Shown: piece after piece, positions 53,901 through 64,000 of the stretch
How positions within the stretch are numbered: position 1 is the first letter of the stretch
Layout of the letters: every line of letters starts with the position of its first letter
Source of the DNA: Liolophura sinensis
Taxonomy: Eukaryota > Mollusca > Polyplacophora > Chitonida > Chitonidae
Direction: 5' to 3'
Assembly (NCBI RefSeq): GCF_032854445.1
Contig: NC_088298.1
Location: 13,501,084-13,565,083, forward strand
Length of the DNA stretch: 64,000 bases
The notes under the pieces: model-generated
The model's database searches: none
Seen by the model: only the letters and a program-made list of their open reading frames with translations
Told to the model about the DNA's origin: nothing
Position numbers and translations under genes: made by a program

Positions 53901-56900
53901 AGTTTAGTTTTTATTAAAAGTTTATTAATATAGACAATAGTCCACGGGGATACAGAGTTAATGGTAAATAGACAATTAACAGTCCACTGACCGTAGTATA
54001 TGCTGCAGGAAGCAGAGGCCTAAAACAAGCAGACAGACAAACGGACGTGCAGTCACTAATATTCTATGTACACCTGTCCATTACTAGGCCGACACACCAA
54101 AATTAAGGAACAGGTTTCACTACGCAAAACATATCCCATGTACAATGTACAAGTTAGACAGCTATGAAGCTTTCCTGTAAACCAATCGTCACTGTTTAAA
54201 ATGGAAATCTTCCAAAATGCAAATGCCCTGAAATATTTTTGGAAGCAGTTCTTTTAACCAAAAAACACTTAGTGAGAAAGCACTATAGTTTCCTTAAAAA
54301 CATGTGAATGCCATGAAAGGCCATACTCGCGTCTGCCATGCATGTGCAAGTAAATTACACGTTATTTTTTCTCGATCTTGCTTTTGTATGTCCCCAGCTT
54401 TCTCTCTGCCAATCTCATGAACTAAATCCAATTACATGTATTTCTGTTACCATGCATGAAATAAGTTCATCTTCTTTGTCCACACTTGGTGACAACATTT
54501 CAAGTCCATTAAAGGGAGATAACAACGCTTCAAACGTCAACTCCTTAGTATAACAGCCCTGGAGGTCAGTGATGCTTATTTCAAAATGAGAGTCTTGTGC
54601 TAACTACGTATATGAACAAATGCACGTGGTAGCAGGTCTGTACATGTGGCATCAATCATTTATGTGCCGGCACTATATGAAGTAGGTAACTACTGGCAAA
54701 ATTAAAATCAAACTCCTTAATTTCCAGACACCTCAATAAATGAGATTAGTAATCAGAATGTCTATTAGGTCAAGGCATATAGATACGTGTATATATATAC
54801 ATAACCAATGTAAGACATAACATATATCAAAATATCTTCCATTATTAGCCTGAGACTATGTGAATGAAAACAGTTATAATATCAGACTGTACATGATTCT
54901 CCAGCAAACGAAGAACGTCCAAGACCTGTATCACTTCCGAGTGCTTTATCTCCTCCAGACAAGAAAACCGACATGTCGAAAGTCAAACAGCTGATGGACA
55001 CAGTTGACAGACTCAAAGCTATATTCAAGTTGCTGGAATTGCTAGCAATTTCAGCGATCAAATTGTCACTTCTACACCAAGGCTGTGGATCTACTTGAAG
55101 TTTTGAATCTGACAAGTTAAACTTTTTCGGCGGTTCCATTATGATTAGCACTATGAACTTTGACAAAAAAAAAAAGAAAAGAAAAAATTACCAGCAGATT
55201 ATCCGAGACATTGGTCAAAGTTAAGGTCAATCTACAATAACGACAATTTCAGAGGTATAAAGCAACAGCTTCCAAGCCTGTTATATTTACTTCAGCTTGT
55301 ACGTGTATATTTGAGGGTATAAAGTACAAAGAGGTATTCTATAATCAACATATTCACAACCTGGCTGACCTATTCATGGAGGGGTCATGACACATGCTCA
55401 CTGAACACTACTGGTGAACACCTACCCTTCCCAAACCCGACCCATAAAGATAAAACCAATTCACAACACAGCATTTATGCCTATCATTGTGCGCCGGGCA
55501 TAACCTTTCCCCCAGTAAAATAGTCCGAGATGGTTAAACTGACTTCTGAGTTGTGAATTAACATCATGTCAGGCACTATGTATCATAGCCAACAGAAAAA
55601 TATACATACATGTACCATGCAAAAAAAAAAAACAAATTCAACCCAAATGCTTAAATACGATAAATTACTAAAGAAAAAGCTGCTTTCTAATTGTTTATAT
55701 AAGTACAGTGCCAACAAATTAAAAGGTCACGCTACAAAAAGGCGATATGATAAAAAACTAAATATTACCAGAGGCAGATTGGCGGAATTGAAAGAGACAA
55801 AATGTATGACATGGTCATGTGATCGTACTGAACACATTTCAAGAAGAAAAAATACACAATTATGAAACATAATCAGACAAAACATACCTTTGGGGAAATA
55901 ACACAATATACATATAAAATATTATGAACATAATCAACAGATGGGTTGAACCATAACTCAAAAGCAAAACCATGACCCCCGTACACAGTCGAAATGTGAC
56001 AACAACAACAACAGCCTCATCACAAGGTTTCTCAGCAGCAAGCCATTCCTATTTAATTGGCACGTTTCCATGGATACCAGCAGCTAAAATCCACAGTTCT
56101 CAATTTTAATATCACTGGGTTATACATATAGTCATATCTGTTTTACACACAAAAAAAAATAAAATAAAATAGAAGCGTAGTTGTGTACTCTTCCTGGGAA
56201 ACATCTATGAGGATGATTCCTTTTATAATTGTAAGGAAACAAAAGAAAGCACTAAATGATTCAAAAATAACATGGCAATCACCACTAAGAGACTAAGTGA
56301 AATGTTTCACAAAAGCATCTACAGCAAAGACATCTAAACAAAACAAACCTGTAACAACTGAGTAATGCTGCCTCCAGAAACTAACCAATCAACAGCCAGC
56401 AAAATTGTTGCTATAGCAACTGCAGCTAAGACCTATTCTTAAAGAAACAACAGACACATTACGTCAACAGAAGTAGTCGTGCTAAAGTAAAACGCCACAA
56501 AGTGCCGTTCAGCTTTCAAGAGCAGCGCACGAGATTGAAATTTTTTTTTTTTTTTTTAATAATATAAGTTTTAATTTGTTCCTGCAACCTACTTACCGGC
56601 CATACATGCATTGATAAATATCAGTACAAATATAGATGACCAATACAACATACTCTGGTGCACTCCTATACAGTCACTATATTTAGATATAGATATATAT
56701 ATATATACACACACATATAACAACGACATATAAATATCATCATCAGTTATTCATTCGCAATTTCATTTCGTCCAGTGTTACTACTGATGCAGCCAGTTCC
56801 TCTCCTAACATCAGATCGTTTAAAAAAGAACTCTCTGAACATGTGGTGCCTATAAGTCCATGAGTAATCTACCCTTAACTTACTACACTTATTACCACCA

Positions 56901-57530
56901 GAGGGCACTACTCAACTCCTGAATGCATTTCAACACAGGTCTGTCAAGTCAGAATCTACTTTTCAACACAGAAGAGTTCTATATACAAGGACAATGTTTG
57001 TTTCATACAAAAGCACCAAAGAAATTCAACCTCCAGAATTTGTGATTAAACACCCAGCATGATCTCCACAAGGATTCATGTGACTGGGATATTCTTAAGT
57101 AAGGTACATGTAGCAGCAAACCACACTTCATTCTAATATCAGATTAACAGTAACAAATTTTACAACAGGCCCATAAAGTGATGATTTTTTGTGTACTACA
57201 ACTCCGAAACCAGCAGGAGTTCTTTCCCCATGGGCCCATGACAACGGGGAACACAAAGAGTTAAAAGGTTATAATCATGAGGCAAGATAAAAAGAGTGAT
57301 GGTTAAAAATCACTTAATTCTTTCATCCCAGAGATCTGAGTTGTTTTGAGAAGAAATGGCAACCATTTTTTAGTGTCCACTCCCAGAGTTAGTCTTTTGG
57401 ACAAATCTGATCTCCAACCTTGAGGTTTAAGGTTAAAGGGTCAAGCTGTCCCCAAATGGCACAACGAATCCAATGATCAAAAGGTCAAGGTCAAAGGTAA
57501 ACTGAAAGGAGCAGCGATGAAGGTAGCAGA
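50975..57530. other. 3' UTRs and space between the convergent DUF4773-like and tensin genes
   Basis: I recognise no coding region. AATAAA candidates for the plus-strand gene occur near 52160 and 53239. For the minus-strand tensin gene, TTTATT (AATAAA on its strand) at about 53910-53935 would give a 3' UTR of about 3.6 kb. A 94-codon minus frame at 54882-55166 lies in that presumed UTR, with no known domain. Several A/T homopolymers (for example 56539-56558) are present. Boundaries of the UTRs are inferred. Confidence 0.45.
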
Positions 57531-60500
57531 TTATGACTTCCCTTTGTTTTGACCAATCATAACTTTTGTAACAAAGTTCACAATGGCTGAGGCTGGCTGC
57601 TCTGGGTCGAGCTCTGCAAAAATGTGGCAACAGTTGTCAGAGACTCCGCCTTGTTTCCTAGCAACGAATCCAAACACCCTGGAAAGGCAAAGAAAATTCA
57701 TCAGATTCATGTTTGCATTTATTACAAAAAAAAAAAAAAAGTAATAATAAGTACTAGGGCAAAAAAAAAAAAAAAATTCAGATATGTAAAAGATTGATGT
57801 TCAATTGGACACTGCCTATGTTCAAGTATGTTATACTACACTGGTCACTGTCATGGGTATGTGAAAACACATATCCAAGAGTAAACCACCAAACTCTGGC
57901 AAAAAACTGATAAACAACCCATATGTGATGCAAAGATGTTTACTTGCTGAACTGAATACGTACTGGTATGCTGTATTTGGTGGAAGGTAAGTGGTTATCT
58001 ATGTGCAGAGCCAGAGGCCACTTTAACAAAGATGACGTATTTCTACAATATTGCACATATAGGATAATGGTGCATTAATAATGATGTACAAAATATCGTA
58101 CGACAAGTGCAGGATAAAAAAAATGCTTTGTGAAATTGGCACCAGCTGTGTACAAGCAGCACATTTTGTGTTTTGAGTTGTCACAAAACAAGACGTCTCA
58201 CTTTTGGACATACCTGCATAAAATTACACATTCTCCCTTTAGCTACAAATTATTACACTAAGCTTCTTATGGTGCCAAAAGAATTTTTAAAAATCTTACT
58301 TAGCATCTGCAGGGGCTCCTGGCACGTCCGAATGTCCTCTTCCATCTGGAATTGGATAAATAATATTTAATATAGATTTAATAACTGTTTAATAGTGGGC
58401 TAACCATAAAAGTGTAACTTTCCACTATGGAAAAACAACTGTCATAAAGTGTCAGAAAAAACATGATTTTAGTGCAAGTCTGTCAAAAACTGTTATGTTT
58501 TAATACAACTGCAAGTAATTACAGAAAAAAGTTCATACATGTGATAATTTAAGGCCAATGTTAACAATTTTCACATTAAGCTCACCTTCGATCTTCTGGA
58601 TCAACTCCACAGTAAGTTACTGCGGCAACAGGGTAATGGCGACGGAAAAACAATCTGGAATGCAAAAAGCAATAGAAATAAGTTTTACCAAAAAGACCAA
58701 AAACCCCTAAGACTTCATCGCATGCACTTGTGGCCCCAGTATTTTTCACATTAGAGTTATCTCCCCTGAAAGTTCTTACGGCTTTGTACATCAAACATGT
58801 CTATGTCTAACATCTAAAAAATTCATGGAACAGCTTGACATTACCGAAAAATATATCCATGTGTATATAAGCAGAAAAGCATCACGTTCAGGGTTCTGTC
58901 AGATATAAGGATAAGACAAAAGAATCAGGGCCGGGGATGAACTCAAATCTGTTGGTAGCAATCAGCACTTACTTTCTGTTGCTGTCTGTCAGCGTAATGC
59001 CCTGTGAGGAGACTTTAAAATGAACAACTGTGGTTTTCAGGTTAGGGTCATTGAAGTTGTCAAAGGTGACTTTGATGGCCTTAGCCACAGCCTGGGGCCC
59101 AGTCAGAGATTCTGTGTCCACTGAGTTGATGAACAAGACGTTACAGGCTGTAAACAGAATGTGAAAATATACTTGTCCAGATAATTGCTGAATTGACGGT
59201 AAAATGAAAGCGAAAGAATTTCAAATCCAACAGCTTATATGCTGGAAACAGGAAGCGACAGTAACTGTCACAATTAATTCGAAGAGAATGCCTCACACAT
59301 ACGTGCCTACCACTAGTGAATAAAACATGTACAAACACTCATGTTTATGTGTACAAATCAAATTTTATGTGTACAAATCAAATTTTATGTGTACAAAATC
59401 GCAACAAAGTGGCAGATATATTTTTAACCCTTCTCAAAAATCTCTCCAAATGAAAACACCAGTGCAAAAACGTTTTAATTACAGTAACTTTTTACTTGAG
59501 ATGTCAGGAATTTCCAAAAAAATGTGGCTAAGGGGCTATGGGGCTAAACAAAAGACATGTTTGGTTTACTGCCGATTTGGGCAAATGTCACACACATGGA
59601 AAAATATTTGTGGCAGGAGCAATCTTGAATCCAAATAGTTTGACAGCTGCTCTAGATCGGGAACCTGCACTGATCATGTAATAATGTGGATTTTGTGACG
59701 CTGTAATTCTGAAAATTAAGGTGTTCTTGTTCAAGAATTTCTCACAGTAAGTGACTTCCTGGTTTTACATTTGCTTTTTTTGTACACATCACCGCCAGGC
59801 ATTTAATCGCCAGCTATTTTACTGGTAAAAGCATGGGCGGGAAAAAACATCAAGAGTTGAAATAAACAGGTCACCATTCGGAAAGCCTTTGTGCGGTGCA
59901 TCTAAGCTATAATAATTCGCAAGTGGGTTTCCTGCAAAATTGTCACTGTAATGTGAATGCTAAAATAGTGGATCTGATACTAAAAACAGACTTGTATAAA
60001 AATAAAAAATGAAATCGGACTCTGGATTTTATTGTCTTCCGTGTATGGCGTCTAATCATATTTAATACCTCTTTAGCATACGGTCGTATTTTCTCTGTGT
60101 TTGGTGTACAAAATACGCCTAAATTGTACAAGTAGGCAGATTTGCTCGCACGTACACCTATATTCTACAAAACACAAGATATTCTAGATTCTATTTCAAA
60201 ACGATTACTTTTTCCAGCCTGATTCGGGCACTGCCGCTTTCTTTCCTTTTAGAGATATGGACACCTTTAACAAGTATATAAAACATATGTATGCCTTTCA
60301 AATACCATACTACATTTCTTTAACCTTTTTCATGTTCAGCCCTGACAATGGCAAAACCACCAAACATATATTAGTGCCATAATCAAGGGCCTAAATTTGG
60401 ACAAATTATACATAATTTACCACTGAACACATAAAAAGGTTGAAAAACTATGATATGATAAATGAGATAGGTTTTTGGCACTTACCAGCACCTTGGGCCA

Positions 60501-62994
60501 GCAGGGCGGCAGCTGAACTGGGTACTTCATTGATCTTGGGAGATTCGGGCATTCCAAAGTCTACAGTATCTGTCAAAACAAACAAGAAAAATGTACGGAA
60601 GACGGCACGTATCAGGACGGACACGCTATTACCAAACAGGCATGGAGGCTTTCAAGTGTTGAAATGATCACTGTATTCACAGATTTGTTTCTGAAGTAAG
60701 AATTAACCTTATAGTACCTGACTCACTCTTCACCACTGGTTTACAATAACACTTCCTGAACAATGATACTTTCGTTTTTTTTTGGGGGGGGGGGGGGGGG
60801 GTGCCCAACAACTAAATTCGAACAGTTCCACAGGAAGAAAAACTAGAGTTCAATTGTTGAGAATATTTTGTAAAACTGAGAAAGCAAAAAAGTATGTACC
60901 TGTCTCTGGCAGAAGGAGTTTACAGGGTAAAGCCAAGGGGGTGATGGAGTGCTGATAAACCAGTGCAGCTAGGCTTCCTGTGTGGTCAAACAACAGCATT
61001 GGGTTAGAAAATGTATCTATGATAAGTCTGACATTATCGCAAGCTGCAAACGTAACATCATGAGAAAACCGCTACGGTATGGCGCCAATACAACGGTTAA
61101 GCTATTTGTATCTTACTTACCAAAGATCATGACTTAATTAAAACAGTAATACATTTTATTATTAATCCAACTAATACCTGGACTATCTGCCAGTTGTTCA
61201 CAGCTCATCATTTAGCCTTTTGCGCTGACCACTCAGTTAACAAGAGAAAACTTACACTTTAGAGATAAGCCAAATGCACATCTACACTTAATGAACCTGG
61301 ATTCAAAAGAAAAAATATGGTATTCTGTCTTCAAGGTAAGGTTGTGCTAATGGCAACCTGTCAGGTAGATCAGACAGAACTTACCAAACACAGGCTCATT
61401 ACTACAGCCCTTCAGCCTCACTCCTTTGGGTGTGGTTCAATCAGGAAGTGACGCACTAGGTCAGCTGATGGGTCACCTGAAAACAGACATGTCACACCCA
61501 TTTCGTTACATACCCACTCCTGTCCTAACCACCTTTTACTGTGGTTGTGACTCTGGGAATTTTGCAGCAAAACAACAATATGTGCCAGCTCTTCATTGTT
61601 CAAGCCTTGAGCAATTATTAATTTCTCTCTGATTTGAACAGGTTCTTAAAGATTTTCTTTAATTTTCTTTAAAATTGTTTATGCCAGATGTTGGTACATA
61701 TGTTTACAGGCTAACATTACAAGTTTTTTTCTCTTTGGACATACCATTAATGATGCAACCTTTACACTTCATTAATAGAGCCATCCTCTGTAGCTGAGAA
61801 GTCTAATTAATAACCTCTATTGTATCTATGGTAACAAACTAACATTGCAAATTTAATAACAGAAAGTGGCATCTAGGTTATCTCCCCTTGTCCAATACAC
61901 AACATCAAAGTGGAGTTCTTGGGTACATCGATGCAATTGCAAATTATTCGAGGCATTAACACACTTCTTTGCAAATACCACTAGTTTTTGGATAACAGAG
62001 TACACTGTTTACAGTAGCGAAATATTTTAAACAGTCGTAGATTTGATTCAAAATCCTATCAGCTTTTTTAGGACTCGATGCTTGCCTAGCTTAGGTTCTG
62101 TCCAAATAAACCCGATGAGAGACTTACTCGACTTGGCCTGTACGTTGGGTGGGAGCTGTGCCACCTTTATCGCCAGTCCAAACGCTCCCGGGAAAGAGTT
62201 ACTGTCTCTAACGACAAAACTTCCTGGAGGGCTGTTTTTCAACATCTGAATGGCTAAAAAGGCACAATGGTAGAATACATTTATTTAATTATTTATTTAC
62301 TTGGACAAATATGATGCTCAAGAATATTTTGCTCATATAATGTCTGAAAGGTTTATAGGTGCAGAAAGCTTGGAGGAGCGTTGACAACTTCCTATATAAT
62401 GTCTGAAAGGTTTATAGGTGCAGAAAGCTTGGAGGAGCGTTGACAACTTCCTATTACCAGAAATAAAAGCACTGAGCTACTAAATATCATAACATGGCCA
62501 AATTTTAAACAAAATTAGTAAATCTCCAATCATTTGGTAAAACATATTCCTGAAAATGTTCACCTCTGCCTGAATGGATACCTGAGCAGTGAAAGCACTG
62601 TGTGCTGGGTTTGAGCTTGAGACCTGTTGACAGGCTGGGTGGAGAGTGACACTTCAGCTCACTGAGCCAGAAAGTGCCGTAAGTTAAATTTAAGATTTGC
62701 ATCATCATAACCGTAACCATGTGACTTGTGGTTTATTAACATTATGTGGGCTTCAGATCAGTATACCAGCAAAGTCTAACCTGATCAATTTTCTTTGGTA
62801 TGATGTACTTTTTTTCGATAGTTTTCGACATTCAAGTATTGATTCAAGTTAAATTTTGTTTAAACTTAAATCTCTCAACTGAATAACAGGGCCATGATCT
62901 GTCTTACCTTCTTCACGTGAGATGTTAGCCTTGTACCAATACTTGGAAGTGTCCTTCACAAAGCGTGGTGTAGTGTTCACGGTATCCACAGAAT
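57531..62994 (-). CDS. Tensin, C-terminal nine exons (SH2 and PTB domains); gene continues past the right edge
   Basis: Tensins are focal-adhesion proteins; their PTB binds integrin beta tails and their SH2 binds phosphotyrosine. Exons (minus): 62994-62908, 62253-62128, 61476-61385, 60977-60900, 60569-60486, 59147-58973, 58654-58586, 58345-58300, 57678-57531. SH2 signs: [78 protein letters not shown] signs: [88 protein letters not shown]. The stop is TAA at 57533-57531. Exon 61476-61385 is one base short of its frame, and the 46-nt exon is out of phase with the exon before it (see findings). Which tensin paralogue this is cannot be told from this end. Confidence 0.93.
59345..59400. repeat. 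Short tandem repeat, 22-bp unit, 3 copies
   Basis: TATGTGTACAAATCAAATTT repeats about three times in a tensin intron. Confidence 0.85.
60777..60801 (+). repeat. T/G homopolymer tract
   Basis: TTTTTTT followed by about 18 G bases lies in a tensin intron. Such tracts are prone to length errors in sequencing. Confidence 0.9.
62335..62455. repeat. Perfect tandem duplication of about 59 bp
   Basis: Two identical copies begin ATAATGTCTGAAAGGTTTAT and end GTTGACAACTTCCTAT. They abut a short SINE tail scrap (62276-62345, minus). The identity suggests a recent event. It lies in a tensin intron. Confidence 0.92.
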
Positions 62995-63547
62995 CTATTA
63001 AAACCAAACCAGGCAAGACTACAACATGACTGAAAAAATGCTAAAACAGGTACTGTAAACCCTCAACCTTTTTAACCACTCCAGCATTTTATTCAGTGAA
63101 ATTTTGGCAATTATTAATGAAAATTTCAATAAAAATGATTTGTCGGTGTCATTAAAGATGCAAGCTTCATAAAACTGTGCAAACTATTTCTCTACACACC
63201 ATAGTTATATCAGCATGTTTCAAAATATTGGTTCCAGAGGCTGTTGAAAAGGTTGAATTAGGGTAAATCTGTCATGACCAATCAAAATTACGATAACCTA
63301 TCATCAAATAGTTCTTCTTTTACACAGAATCTGTCAAAACAGCCATGACAAGATTACAACTTGACTGAAGAAATGCTAAAACCTTATGTACATGTACATA
63401 TGTCGTGTCCAATCAAAGTTACAATGGTATACGAAATTATTGTATCCTATGGATGCAAAGATTAAAATCAAACCTAGACTACAAAAAATGTTAAATGCTT
63501 TAGTCAAACAATTTAGCACAGGCCCCCTGCATGTATTCAACATTGCT

Positions 63548-64000
63548 TCTTATGTGTTGACTATCAGATAATAACTTGTGTGTTGACTATCAGATAATAA
63601 CTTGTGTGTTGACTATCAGATAATAACGTATGTGTTGACTATCAGATAAGAACTTGTGTGTTGACTATCAGATAACTTATGCGTTGACTATCAGATAATA
63701 ACTTGTGTGTTGACTATCAGATAACTTGTGTGTTGACTATCAGATAATAACTTGTGTGTTGACTATCAGATAATAACTTGTGTGTTGACTATCAGATAAT
63801 AACTTGTGTATTGACTATCAGATAACAACTCACATACTGACTATCAGATAATAACTTATGTGTTGACTATCAGATAATAACTTGTGTGTTGACTATCAGA
63901 TAATAACTTGTGTGTTGACTATCAGATAACTTATGCGTTGACTATCAGATAATAACTTGTGTGTTGACTATCAGATAATAACTTGTGTGTTGACTATCAG
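63548..64000. repeat. Minisatellite, 26-bp unit, running off the window
   Basis: About 17 copies of TGTGTTGACTATCAGATAAT followed by AACTTG, a few with a 5-base deletion (AGATAACTTG). It lies in the tensin intron upstream of the SH2 exons, and its right end is outside the window. Confidence 0.95.

Noticed and set aside
54882-55166. 94-codon minus frame downstream of tensin
   Set aside because: It lies in the presumed tensin 3' UTR, with no recognised domain.

Overview
This looks like nuclear DNA of a lophotrochozoan animal, most likely a mollusc. The genes have many small exons, GT-AG introns and typical metazoan products. The dispersed repeats are of kinds I associate with molluscan genomes: tRNA-headed SINEs ending in a GGCGTAAAACACCAATCAAA-type tail with (AAAT)n, and a second SINE ending in (CACT)n. 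About a tenth or more of the window is tandem minisatellite.

Layout. Positions 1-10,460 hold no host gene I can support. They contain a degenerate minisatellite, a broken FLYWCH zinc-finger/MULE-type transposon remnant bracketed by inverted repeats (about 1,144-2,200), a 2.2-kb array of 87-bp units (about 3,515-5,860), microsatellites and SINE scraps. Positions 10,461-41,221 (minus strand) hold a complete NSF gene (vesicle-fusing ATPase). I could trace 22 coding exons, phase-consistent throughout, giving 741 residues. A 4.4-kb hAT-type DNA transposon sits in one of its introns. Positions 42,299-50,974 (plus strand), about 1.1 kb from NSF and divergent from it, hold a four-exon gene for a 187-residue secreted cysteine-rich protein resembling the DUF4773 family. 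Positions 57,531-62,994 (minus strand) hold the last nine exons of a tensin gene (SH2 plus PTB domains), whose 5' part lies beyond the right edge. The window ends inside a 26-bp minisatellite in a tensin intron.

The most unusual pattern is that several minisatellites seem to have grown out of exon-intron junctions. In intron 3 of the DUF4773-like gene the 30-bp unit copies the last bases of exon 3 plus its 5' splice site, also contains an acceptor-like AG, and stays in frame with exon 3. In intron 2 the array starts at the exon 2 donor and repeats a strong donor dozens of times. In NSF a 31-bp unit repeats the exon 14 acceptor, and exon 3's donor end has degenerate extra copies. A separate array grew inside a SINE.

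The three genes are unrelated in function: NSF drives SNARE disassembly, tensin links integrins to actin, and the DUF4773-like protein is secreted and of unknown role. No operon-like logic is expected. I saw no retroviral, Polinton or CRISPR elements.
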